Positions 5,001 through 10,836 of a DNA stretch of 14,438 nt are shown piece by piece. Source of the DNA: Baffinella frigidus (lineage: Eukaryota > Cryptophyceae > Cryptomonadales > Baffinellaceae); assembly GCA_026770585.1 (NCBI GenBank), contig MU646340.1, positions 177,479 through 191,916 of the forward strand. The letters are read 5' to 3'. The notes under the pieces are model-generated. The model ran no database searches, was not told the DNA's origin, and was given only the letters and a program-made list of their open reading frames with translations. The position numbers and the translations under genes were made by a program. Numbering within the stretch: the stretch's first letter is position 1; every line of letters begins with the position of its first letter.

Positions 5001-6774
5001 TCACCCACACAGAAAACCTGCATGTCAGAGAGAGAAGATCGATGCTGCTCACCCTCCCCGTGTCAGTTTTCGATCCCGCTCGTCCTTCCCGTGTCAGCTT
5101 CCCGAGAAACCCCGCAGTTATTCGGACTACAGCAGAAATGGCCACGATGTATAACCCCGAGGAACGTTTGGCTAGGACGCCAAAAAACTCAGCGGCCTGA
5201 CGTTTTTGCCTCTTGCTTTCACGCTCGGCATTCCAGAGGTGTACCGCGCGGGATGATTGCCGTTTTGTAATGGAGTTTCTGCTCTTCATGTGTTTTATGG
5301 CGAGCGCAGTTGTACGCAGGCAGCGGCGGGGGTTGACTGGAGCCATGAGTCACCTTCGAGGTGCGCTGGTCCGTGGTCCGCCTCCACGCGCAAGGACTTC
5401 TACGCAAAAAAAACAACCTTGATCCCCGTAAAAGAATCCCGGAAGAGGCGGCTTTCGTTATGGCGAGTGCGCAGTTGGCAGTTGAGTGCAAGAAGGCTCT
5501 GCTGGAGTGAGGCTGCGCGGGATACTGTCCCGGAGATTGAGAGTGGGGGGAGGGTCTTTGACGGGGATGAAAGTTAAGGGGTTTCTCGTGGAAGCAGTGG
5601 GGGGGAGGGAGGGAGGGGGGGGGCGCTGCCTTGTGTCGGAGAGGCGCGTCTTCAAGTCAGTCAACTTGCGGAGAAAGGCAGCGTCGTGGTGCAGCTGCTC
5701 CTTGAGCGAGGGCCCGCCACCCTGCTTGCGCGCGCCCGGATCTTGCCCGTGCGCGCGCCCGCCCCCGTCGCGCGCGTCCAACAGCAGCTCTCGGGACGCC
5801 AAAATCTGACGCGGCGCACACGTGAGATTCCCCGGGTGTTGTGTGCACAAGTGACATCCCCCGGGCGTTGTATGCACACGTGAGATTCCCCGGATGTTAT
5901 ATCCAGAAGTGAGATCCCCCATACGAATAGCTAGCACGTGATCCTAGCACGGGCATACTTGCAGGTGCACGCATCGGACAGCGCTCCCGTGTCGCCAACT
6001 AGCACACCGAAAAGCTCAACGCCCTCACTCCACTCGTGAGCACGGACCTGAAACAAGTTTGGTGTACACCCATGAAACCGCGAAATCCAGGGTCGGGTGG
6101 TGCAGAGAGCGGAATCGGGAGAAGCGTCCTCGTCCTCGAGCACCATGCTTTCCCGGGCAGAGCACGCGGCCCTGAAAGAACCTTGTTGGATACCCATAAA
6201 ATCGCGACATCCAGGTAAGAGCGGGAGGGACCTCGTCCTCGAGCACGATGCTTTCCCGGGCTGCGCGCGCCTCCTCCTCTCTGATCTCACGCCCCAACCG
6301 CTCTATCCTCCTGCGCCACATGAGATCCACTCGTTTTTAGGGTTTAGGGTTTAGGGTTTAGAGTTTAGAGTGTGGGGTTGGGGTTTGGGGGTTAAGGTTA
6401 GGATGAGGGGGGTTAGGGTTTGGGGGTGAGTGGTCATGCGTGGCCTTGTCGGAGCCGTTCCACCCGCCCTCGCATCCCCCGAAACCCCGAACCCTGAACC
6501 CCTAAACACCAACCCCCCTCAAACCTGAACCCTAACCCCTAAACAGGCGCAAGACCTGCGTCATAAGCTCACACAACCTCGTATCCCCCACTTGCTCGCA
6601 CGTGCTCGCCGCGTCGCCCACTCACCCTTTCCCCAAGATTCTGGCCGGGGAACTCACAAACAAGAGGGGGCGGGGAACTCACAAAGAAGAGGGAGGGCCG
6701 CCGGTGAGAAGCTCCTCCCGAAGTTGCTTCAGCCTCAGCACTTCCTGGGCTAAAATCGCCTTGGAAACGCTTCC
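1999..6774 (-). CDS. Multi-exon coiled-coil protein of unknown function (partial model)
   Basis: Not recognised. A chain of minus-strand exons in compatible phase: 6774-6683 (in 0, out 2), 6310-6232 (out 0), 5805-5630 (out 2), 5017-4918 (out 0), 2961-2866 (out 0), 2064-1999 (ends in TAG). Together they give about 200 residues. Several parts have coiled-coil character (ILAQEVLRLKQLREELL, REIREEEARAARESIVLEDE, LKEQLHHDAAFLRKL, HSELLSLLRDNARLR), so a role in protein-protein contact is likely but no function can be named. Codons end in G or C in 32 of 32, 31 of 33 and 19 of 21 cases in the last three exons, unlike the flanking repeats. Introns are 372, 426, 612, 1956 and 801 bases, filled with repeats. 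Weak points are donors GTCCCT (6231) and GC (5629), and the long join from 4918 to 2961, which may hide further exons or separate two genes. 5' end unresolved. Confidence 0.5.
2144..2186. repeat. Perfect 19-base inverted repeat
   Basis: TTGGTCACGTGGCTACACG (2144-2162) pairs exactly with 2168-2186 around CTTGA. The arms hold a CACGTG palindrome. Located in the 801-base last intron. Confidence 0.85.
2204..2325. mobile_element. Family 2 MITE
   Basis: TA, then TCCCTTCGTGGCGAG; the right end is CTCGCCACTTGAGAGA, then TA. The core GGTCCTAGGACCCTACCGTA is nearly identical to the other family 2 copies and to family 1 interiors. Family 2 end consensus is TCCCTTAAGTGGC. Confidence 0.75.
2367..2426. 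repeat. Three direct copies of CAGGGGGGAAAGCCA
   Basis: Copies at 2367-2381, 2386-2400 and 2412-2426 (last with one base changed), spaced 19 and 26 bases. They follow the outer inverted-repeat element. The reading frame over them is repeat-driven and not called as a gene. Confidence 0.7.
2685..2789. mobile_element. Family 2 MITE
   Basis: TA, then TCCCTTAAGTGCCCATG; the right end is CTGGTCACGTAAGGGA, then TA. The core GGTCCTAGGGCCCTACCGTA is followed by GGGCGTATGAGCC. In the last intron of the coiled-coil gene. Confidence 0.8.
2866..2961 (-). CDS. Internal exon ending in an NARLR motif
   Basis: Exactly 32 codons between acceptor ATATGGCAG and donor CAG|GTTAAT, phase 0 to 0, every codon ending in G or C. 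It starts VVSERIDTVTPP and ends LLRDNARLRVQ. Its 5' edge and the preceding intron acceptor are copied in the tandem repeats at 2942-3650. The NARLR end plus GTTAATC donor recurs in the exon at 4918-5017. Confidence 0.65.
2942..3650. repeat. Tandem repeat, about 155-base unit, carrying an exon edge
   Basis: The anchor CACCACCTGCCATATCATGT recurs at 2956 and 3111 (exact 155-base spacing) and, diverged, at 3612. CCCTGTATCCCTT recurs at 3061, 3216 and 3382. Each unit includes the reverse complement of an intron acceptor and the first codons of the exon at 2866-2961, plus a second shorter copy (CGCTCCGATACCACCTGCGA). Later units are interrupted by family 3 MITEs. Lies in the 1956-base intron. Confidence 0.7.
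3281..3388. mobile_element. Family 3 MITE
   Basis: TA, then CAGGGGTTACTCGCAATTGA and TGACACGCACCG; the right end is GGTGATGCGTGCCCCTAATT, TCTAGTAATCCCTG, then TA. The core GGTCCTATGCTCCTAGGTCG is shared with the copy at 3724. Confidence 0.75.
3724..3844. mobile_element. Family 3 MITE
   Basis: TA, then CAGGGGTTACTCGTAGTTGA and GGACACGCACCG; the right end is CGATGCGTGTCCCGAATGTC, GAGTCACCCCTG, with the flanking TA mutated to TC. The core also contains GGCGTACGGTAAGACCCTAG. Confidence 0.75.
3871..3902. repeat. 13-base stem hairpin with one mismatch
   Basis: AGGCTTCTACCTA (3871-3883) pairs with TAGGTAGGAGCCT (3890-3902) around GGCTGT. TTTT follows, but nothing suggests a terminator in this intronic context. 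Confidence 0.5.
3903..4330. other. Intron interior without a recognisable gene
   Basis: No exon with splice signals and coding-like codon use was seen on either strand. A weak inverted-repeat trace (GACACGCACCG near 3988 and GCGCGTGCGACTC near 4017) may be a decayed family 3 element. Short open frames around 4100-4300 have no protein-like features. Confidence 0.5.
4331..4434. mobile_element. Family 2 MITE
   Basis: TA, then TCCCTTAAGTGCCCAACTGG; the right end is TACTGGCCACTTACGGGA, then TA. The core GGTCCTAGGGCCCTACGG is followed by TTGGGCGTATG. Close in sequence to the copy at 2685. Confidence 0.8.
4601..4648. repeat. 48-base direct repeat, copy 1 (copy 2 at 5276-5323)
   Basis: TTTCTGCTCTACATGTGTTT, then CATGGCGAGCGCAGTTATAC and GCAGGCAG. 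The second copy, 675 bases away, differs at only a few positions. Copies flank the exon at 4918-5017, which points to a local segmental duplication. Confidence 0.75.
4834..4908. repeat. GGTTTT hexanucleotide satellite
   Basis: About twelve GGTTTT units with GGTGTT and GGTGCT variants. It is bracketed by identical 14-base copies of ACCCGCAGGCGGGC (4819-4832 and 4916-4929). The right copy includes the last codons of the exon at 4918. On the sense (minus) strand it reads CCAAAA and starts 9 bases into the intron. Confidence 0.85.
4918..5017 (-). CDS. Internal exon ending in an NARLR motif
   Basis: Acceptor with a pyrimidine tract (TCTTCTCTCTCTGACATGCAG region), one base completing a codon, then 33 codons to NARLR and donor CGG|GTTAAT. 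31 of 33 codons end in G or C. Phase in 2, out 0. The intron that follows starts directly with the CCAAAA satellite on this strand. Confidence 0.6.
5276..5323. repeat. 48-base direct repeat, copy 2
   Basis: TTTCTGCTCTTCATGTGTTT, then TATGGCGAGCGCAGTTGTAC and GCAGGCAG. Partner of the copy at 4601. A shorter echo (TATGGCGAGTGCGCAGTTGG) occurs at about 5460. Confidence 0.75.
5630..5805 (-). CDS. Coiled-coil exon with a Gly/Arg-rich segment
   Basis: Acceptor CGCCGCGTCAG, then an open frame beginning ILASRELLLDARDGGG and continuing to LKEQLHHDAAFLRKLTDLKT. It joins in phase to the exon ending at 6232. The 3' end is uncertain. The frame stays open to 5458 but becomes a proline-rich low-complexity run after 5630. 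A GC donor (CAAG|GCAG) at 5629 gives the phase needed for the next exon; a GT donor inside (CGCAA|GTTGAC) gives the same phase with a shorter exon. Confidence 0.45.
5817..5925. repeat. 29-base tandem repeat, 3.7 units
   Basis: Units at 5817-5845, 5846-5874 and 5875-5903 with a partial fourth to 5925. Each starts CACACGTGAGATTCCCCGGG or a close variant. It sits in the 426-base intron right next to the acceptor of the exon at 5805. Confidence 0.8.
6128..6261. repeat. Duplicated exon end (31 bases, offset 103)
   Basis: CCTCGTCCTCGAGCACCATG and what follows at 6128-6158 match 6231-6261 at 30 of 31 positions. The 6231 copy holds the end of a predicted exon. The 6128 copy lies in the intron with its donor GT lost. 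Each copy is followed on the minus strand by a pyrimidine-rich CTTTCAG or TTTCAG acceptor-like sequence. Confidence 0.7.
6232..6310 (-). CDS. Charged helical exon
   Basis: Acceptor GTGGCGCAG after the telomere-like intron, then one base completing Leu and 26 codons rich in Glu, Arg and Ala (REIREEEARAARESIVLEDE), ending at donor GAG|GTCCCT. The donor is weak. The 31 bases covering the exon end and donor position are repeated 103 bases downstream on this strand with the donor GT changed to GA. Confidence 0.5.
6335..6544. repeat. Interstitial telomere-like repeats, head-to-head
   Basis: TTTAGGG units at 6335-6428 face CCCTAA/CCCTGAA units at 6475-6544 across about 46 bases of unrelated sequence. 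Both are degenerate. They lie in the 372-base intron (6311-6682) of the coiled-coil gene. Confidence 0.85.
6647..6693. repeat. 25-base tandem duplication of a splice donor
   Basis: GGGGAACTCACAAACAAGAG at 6647 and GGGGAACTCACAAAGAAGAG at 6672. On the minus strand each copy supplies GTGAGT. The first (6682) keeps the frame. Using the second would include an in-frame TGA. Confidence 0.65.
6683..6774 (-). CDS. Leucine-rich coiled-coil exon
   Basis: Strong acceptor CGTTTCCTCTCAG and consensus donor TTT|GTGAGT. 30 codons plus two bases: GSVSKAILAQEVLRLKQL, then REELLTGG and PPSS. Leu, Ile and Val positions fit heptads. Splicing to 6310 restores frame (TT+G = Leu). Without splicing the frame ends at TGA inside the donor. 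Confidence 0.6.
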
Positions 6775-7084
6775 CTGAGAGGAAACGGCGGGTGGCGTCA
6801 GCACGGATACAATCTGTCCTTTATAGTGAGTGCTTGCAGTGCTCAACCCAGGCCGTGATGACGTCCTAGGTGCGAGGAAATGATGCTGGGTAGTTGTGAG
6901 ACACGCCTCCCTGCTCGCAGGTTTTGTCTGGGCCGGGAGCTGGAGGCGCCTTTCTGACTTGGGATGGCTCAGTCAGGTTTAGGAGGCTGGATCTGGAGCA
7001 GCGCAGAGACGGCAGGGGCGGAATTTGGGCTCTGTCTGCAGCTGTGGGAGAGGTGAGCTGCCGCACGCATGTATGCCCCCCTAC

Positions 7085-7359
7085 CCGCAGGCTCTTGCCC
7101 ACTACCTCGCAGACGTGAGACGTGGTGTGCGGGAGAGGAAGGAGCACGTCGACCCACCAACATACTCGCTGACCGTGCTGTAAACACGCTCACCTCACCA
7201 GCCAGGCCGGCTGTACACCGGCGCTGTCACAAGACACCTTCCACGGCAAAGAAGCTTGGGCGGGAAGAGGGAGATGGTTCCACGCGAGCGGATCTGGGGC
7301 AGCACCGCCAGGAGGTCGCGTTCTCTTTCTGTCGCGCTTCCATCTCTATAGTCCCCCAT
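7085..7359 (-). CDS. Possible 5' exons of the coiled-coil gene (unresolved)
   Basis: An ATG at 7359-7357 sits in a strong context (GTGACCATGGGG) and opens 40 codons starting MGDYRDGSATERERDLLAVL to a possible donor AAG|GTGTCT at 7237. A second possible exon ends at 7085 before donor GTAGGG and reads CEVVGKSLR. It joins in phase 0 to the exon at 6774, but its link to the ATG exon is not settled because two frames across 7100-7190 both look acceptable. Confidence 0.25.
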
Positions 7360-7445
7360 GGTCACGGCGGCTCCTACAGGCGCCCGGCTTCCTCTTTTAG
7401 GTTTTTTTTCGGGACAGGGAATACCCGGGATCGGGCTGAAAGGAA

Positions 7446-7545
7446 GCTGGTCAGGCTGGCAGGCTGGTCAGGCTGGCGGGATCTGGCTGGACAGGCTGAA
7501 ACAGGCCGGACAGGCTGGCTGGAACTGGCTGGGCAGGCTGGATCA
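7446..7545. repeat. CAGGCTGG minisatellite
   Basis: Irregular array of CAGGCTGG and close variants (GCTGGACAGGCTG, GCTGGGCAGGCTG), about ten units over 100 bases. It lies between the divergent coiled-coil and ankyrin genes. Open frames through it (Gly/Trp/Leu-rich) are repeat translations. Confidence 0.75.
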
Positions 7546-7691
7546 GGGGGGGCGCTCGTCGCTGGAAGAGCTGGGGGGGGCAGACGCTAGGGGGAACAGG
7601 CGGACCAGCGCCGCACCACGGGAAAGAGCCCGACAGCGCGCCCCGTGCTGCGCAACGTATTTTTTTACGGAGAAGAAACAGCAGGGAAGGT

Positions 7692-8648
7692 ATGGAGGCC
7701 TGCGGCGTGCCCACCCAGTGGGGGCGCTGGGTGGGGGCCAGCGGGTACGCGGGGCCCAAGTGGGGGGAGATCCAGACCGGCGTGGACGAGAACACGCTGG
7801 CGCTCAGATGCGCGCCTGACGGCGACAGCTGCTTCCACTGGGCGCTGCGGTTGGAAGGCGGGGAAGGTGCCCAGCTGGCTCTCGCGATGGCACGCGACGT
7901 CGGGGGGGATTTTCTGCAACTGCGTGGAGCCAAGGGAATGACGCCGCTTGCGGTTGCGGCTGTACTGGGGCACTCGGAGGTTCTTCAGTTCCTCGCGGCG
8001 GCCGGCGCTGACTTGGAGGCGACAGACGAACAAGGCAGGTCCGCGCACCACAACAGCAGGACCTGCTGCAGCCTTTCTCCTGGCGATTGCGCAACATACA
8101 CCTGCATGCCAGGCTCCTGAAAACCTGCTGCGCTCCGCAGGACACCACTGGCGCTGGCGGCTGCGGAGGGCTGCACCCTGAGCGTCTCCACCCTTCTGGC
8201 GGCCGGGGCGAACCGTTTCTCTAAAGACAACACCGGCATGACACCGCTGCTCCTCGCCAGCGAGAAAGGGCATTGTCGCATGGCGGGGGGGCAGGGTCAG
8301 AGCAGGGTAGTCGAAGTGCTCCTCGCAGCTGGCTCAGATCCGGGAGCCACGTGCTCTGTCCTGATGCAAACGGCGCTGCACAAGGCTGCTGCCGAGGGCC
8401 ACATTGGCGCGGTGGAGGCGCTCCTTGCCTCCGGCGCAGACACCAACGCCAGGGACAAGGGCGGGAACACGCCGCTGCACCTCGCCGCGCTGAAGGGGTG
8501 CGAGGGAGTCGTCCTTTCGCTGCTCGCAGAGTTCCCAGACCTGGAGGCGAAAAACGCGGAGGGGAAAACCGCGATGCAGATCGGCAGCGAGATGGGGCAC
8601 GAGGGGGTGGTGTTAGCGCTGCTTTCGGCGGGAGCAGAGCAGGCGTAG
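7692..8648 (+). CDS. Ankyrin-repeat protein, two exons
   Basis: Exon 1 7692-8038 and exon 2 8141-8648 are joined across a 102-base GT-AG intron (AGGCAG|GTCCG to CTCCGCAG|GACA, phase 2), giving 284 residues and a TAG stop. Splicing restores a repeat exactly (DEQG-R-TPLALAA). After an N-terminal region of about 75 residues with several Trp and Gly, there are six ankyrin repeats: KGMTPLAVAAVLGHSE, RTPLALAAAEGC, GMTPLLLASEKGH, QTALHKAAAEGHIG, GNTPLHLAALKG and GKTAMQIGSEMGH. Ankyrin repeats bind other proteins; no enzymatic domain is visible, so the partner and role are unknown. The third repeat carries a 9-residue insert (MAGGQGQSR) between its helices. Start: first ATG in the open frame (GGTATGG); an extra upstream exon cannot be excluded. 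Probably cytosolic, as no signal peptide is seen. Confidence 0.85.
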
Positions 8649-9360
8649 ACACGCAGGCATCATGCCTTTGACATCCCGGCAGAGAATCAGGAGGGGTTTG
8701 AGTTGGGGCAAGGGCTCCAATATCCCAGAGCTGGGGCGGGGGCAAGGCGCTGCTGAGGCTTGCCGCAGGGCTGCCGCCGCTGCACTACGCGCCCCTGCTG
8801 CCCCCAGCTGCGCCTTTCGGCTCCCGGGCGCTCGCGCGGCCTCGAATTCCGATGCGGGGAAAGGCCAGGGCGAGGAGGTGGGCGCGCTTTTCGCGTCAGG
8901 TGGGGGCTTGAAGGGTCTATTCCTGGTGGTCGGTTGTTGGGTGGGAGGAATAAATTGTGTGCCTCAGCATACACCATTCAGGGATGAGTGTTGAACGTTT
9001 GGGGGGGTTCAGAGATTAGGGATTTCCACCGACAGCGAGATTGTTAATGCAACTTTGTAGCATCATCAGTACCAACACACACCGCCGAGGAAAGCCAGAC
9101 AGGAAGCGGAACTTACGTCATCCGGGAGCCGCAAGTTGTCCGTCTGGGCCCAGCACTAGGTCGGGACTCAACGAGATATCGAAGCACTGCTTTTCCCCCA
9201 GAAATCGAAGCACTCCACATTCCTCCTCTCTCTTCAGTGTTTTATTCATCGTGCACCACCGTGCCCCCCCCCCCCTTCGACGTCCAAGAGCTTGGCAACT
9301 CCATACGCAAACAGCCACGAGAACACAGCGTGCGTGCACCTTGGTCTGCTTAGGCACCCC
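8649..9360. other. Spacer after the ankyrin gene; two ambiguous exon candidates
   Basis: No firm gene. A GC-rich open stretch on the plus strand (about 8715-8878) ends at GAGGAG|GTGGGC, but two of its frames look equally coding-like. On the minus strand a consensus donor GTAAGT at 9116 follows an open stretch (9117 up to about 9230), but the frame that looks most protein-like meets TGA just before the donor. Neither is called. Confidence 0.4.
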
Positions 9361-9467
9361 TATGAGGTACCTCGCTCATTACAACCCCCCCCACCCCCCC
9401 TTGGGACCACCATAGGGCCCAAGTATTGTAGGGTCCTCGCTTGCTTAAGAGCGAGGTACCCCCTGTA
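9361..9467. mobile_element. Family 1 MITE, diverged copy
   Basis: TA, then TGAGGTACCTCGCTCATTAC; the right end is GAGCGAGGTACCCCCTG, then TA. The core is GGGACCACCATAGGGCCC and GTAGGGTCCTCG. Farthest copy from the telomere and the most diverged. Confidence 0.75.
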
Positions 9468-9481
9468 ACCCCTGGGCATCC

Positions 9482-9619
9482 TCAGCCGGCAAACCCCAGC
9501 CTGCCATCCAAATAAAAAAACGGGCGAATCTCTCGCATCAGTCCTTGCTCGAGCTTCTGCGCAAGCCAGTCGCGGCCACTCGCCCTAGGCAAGCTCGGGC
9601 GGCAAAACGCAGCCCCTAG
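9482..9619 (-). pseudogene. Open frame continuing past the WW-domain stop
   Basis: In the same frame as the WW exon, beyond TAG, 45 codons run to TGA (9482-9484) and include GRDWLAQKLEQGLMREIRPF, then FYLDGRLG. The composition looks like real protein. Possibilities are a nonsense mutation in a longer protein, or a separate exon whose acceptor is CTTGCGCAG (phase 0) or CTTGCCTAG. A 17-base direct copy of the stop region (TAGGCAAGCTC at 9586 and 9621) shows local duplication. Confidence 0.35.
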
Positions 9620-9758
9620 CTAGGCAAGCTCAAGCGGCTTGTCCCACGTGGTGACGCCAGTCGCGGGGTTGTGGTAGTAGTTGAAGCCAGACGCCTCGTC
9701 CATGATCACCACCCAGCTCGCATCTGCGCCCGGTACCAGGTCCTTTAGGTTCTTCGAA
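9620..9758 (-). CDS. WW-domain protein, C-terminal exon
   Basis: The reading frame ends with a WW domain at 9715-9635: W, then DEASGFNYYHNPATGVTTW, DKP, with both signature Trp residues, the Tyr-Tyr pair, Asn and the closing Pro. WW domains bind proline-rich motifs. Seven bases after Pro-Leu-Glu-Leu the frame meets TAG at 9620-9622. The acceptor is uncertain; GGGAG at 9758 or GGGCGCAG near 9726 are options. Upstream the frame runs into dispersed repeat sequence (9879-9955) that should not be coding, and no other exon of the gene was found, so it is partial or a fragment. The frame continues after the TAG for 45 codons that also look coding. Confidence 0.65.
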
Positions 9759-9878
9759 CTCCCAACATAGGTGGACACTGGAACTGGCTGTGAGGGTTCA
9801 GGACTGCCTCGTGAATGCCGAGAGACACTGCGCCGGGTGTGGCGTGTCAGGACCGCCTCATGTGAGGACGATCCAGGG

Positions 9879-9915
9879 ATAGGCCCGCCTCGACAGACGT
9901 TGGAACCATTGGCTG
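9879..9915. repeat. Single arm of the dispersed palindrome
   Basis: ATAGGCCCGCCTCGACAGAC, then GTTGGAACCATTGGCTG matches loop plus right arm of the palindrome at 1439-1475 with about four mismatches. A further GATAGGCCCGCC occurs at 9939 and a GAGTCGGATAG echo near 9998. Confidence 0.6.
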
Positions 9916-10034
9916 CAGAGAGACGGGGGAGGCCGTGCGATAGGCCCGCCTTCTGGGGGCTAGCCAAACGGGGGAGTGGCTAGAGCCCGCGCTCTCTGAG
10001 TCGGATAGTCACGCACCCTTCTAGGTCTTAGAAG

Positions 10035-10142
10035 TAACACCCCTTAAGTGGCGATGAGGCCCACACATCCTACCGTAGGGCCCTAGGACCTGCCTAGGAC
10101 CTGTCGGGGGTCAATTCTGACCTCCTAGCCACTGAAGGGATA
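10035..10142. mobile_element. Family 2 MITE, opposite orientation
   Basis: Left end ACACCCCTTAAGTGGCGATG, right end CCTAGCCACTGAAGGGA, then TA. The core CCTACCGTAGGGCCCTAGGA, CCTGCCTAGGACCT is the reverse complement of the core in the copies at 2685 and 4331. Confidence 0.7.
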
Positions 10143-10179
10143 CACCCAAGCCAGCCAGAAGCCTCGAGACCTAGTTGAC

Positions 10180-10820
10180 GAACATGTTCGCCAACAGAGA
10201 TTACTGGGGTACCAGAACCCGCAACTTGAGAACCCAGACCGTTTGGGGGGGTCTGCGTTTTCTTGATTCGAGAAAACCCAACCAAAGGATTCCGCTCCGT
10301 ATTCTTGCTTTTATGAACACGCGCCACAGACCGTTTCCTTCTCTCTTGAGTGCTCTAATAAATCAAAAATACGGACACTCAATTGCATATTGTTTTAGAA
10401 ACAACACCGACAAGAAAACTGTCGGTGTCGCCGACAGTTTTCTTGACTATCGAGTGTTCTAATAAATTAAGAACACGATCACTGAAACGGTACATGTTTC
10501 GACCGAAAGTGCTCGAATTCGATCCAAATTGCTCCATTGCACCCGTAATTCCAGTTTCTCCCAAACTGGCCCTACTTTGACAAAAATTGCTCGAATTCTT
10601 AATGTGTTCTTTCAGTATCTGGTAGTGAAGAACAAAGCCGGGAATTGCAATTTTCATCGAGTTAAGAAGAATCCACCAACAGGAATCGCTCCCGCGTTTA
10701 TCAACACAGACACCGACTGCGGTCGGAGTAACGGTGTCCTTACAGCCCAGAAATCTCTGCATCTTGGCTATTCCAGACTGGCAAAGTGGGTACGACCCCA
10801 GAGACAACCGGAGGTCTGTC
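10180..10820. other. AT-richer island with hairpins, no recognised gene
   Basis: Composition differs clearly from the surrounding GC-rich DNA. It holds a perfect 15-base stem at 10411-10445, a nested GACACCG...CGGTGTC palindrome near 10709, GTTTTCT...AGAAAAC near 10257, and the direct repeat GAGTGCTCTAATAAATCAA / GAGTGTTCTAATAAATTAA (10347 and 10452). Open frames exist on both strands (the longest minus one is 147 codons) but follow the hairpins and show no domain. Possibly a decayed mobile element. Confidence 0.45.
10411..10445. repeat. Perfect 15-base inverted repeat in the AT-rich island
   Basis: CAAGAAAACTGTCGG (10411-10425) pairs with CCGACAGTTTTCTTG (10431-10445) around TGTCG. An overlapping ACACCGAC/GTCGGTGT stem begins at about 10404. 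Confidence 0.85.
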
Positions 10821-10836
10821 ACATCTGGGGGGGGGT

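Noticed and set aside
4727-5346. Long open frames on both strands across the GGTTTT satellite
   Set aside because: They are produced by the hexanucleotide repeat (Leu-Val or Lys-Thr runs). Only the splice-bounded part at 4918-5017 has coding character.
5817-5925. CRISPR-like 29-base repeats
   Set aside because: Units are directly adjacent with no spacers; this is a minisatellite in an intron.
5959-6047. Possible exon between a TTTCAG acceptor and a GTATGC donor on the minus strand
   Set aside because: Codon use is not G/C-ending like its neighbours, and its phase does not fit the exon at 5805, whereas 6232 joins 5805 directly.
7069-7933. Gly/Trp/Leu-rich open frames on both strands
   Set aside because: They depend on the CAGGCTGG minisatellite and shift frame relative to the ankyrin gene.
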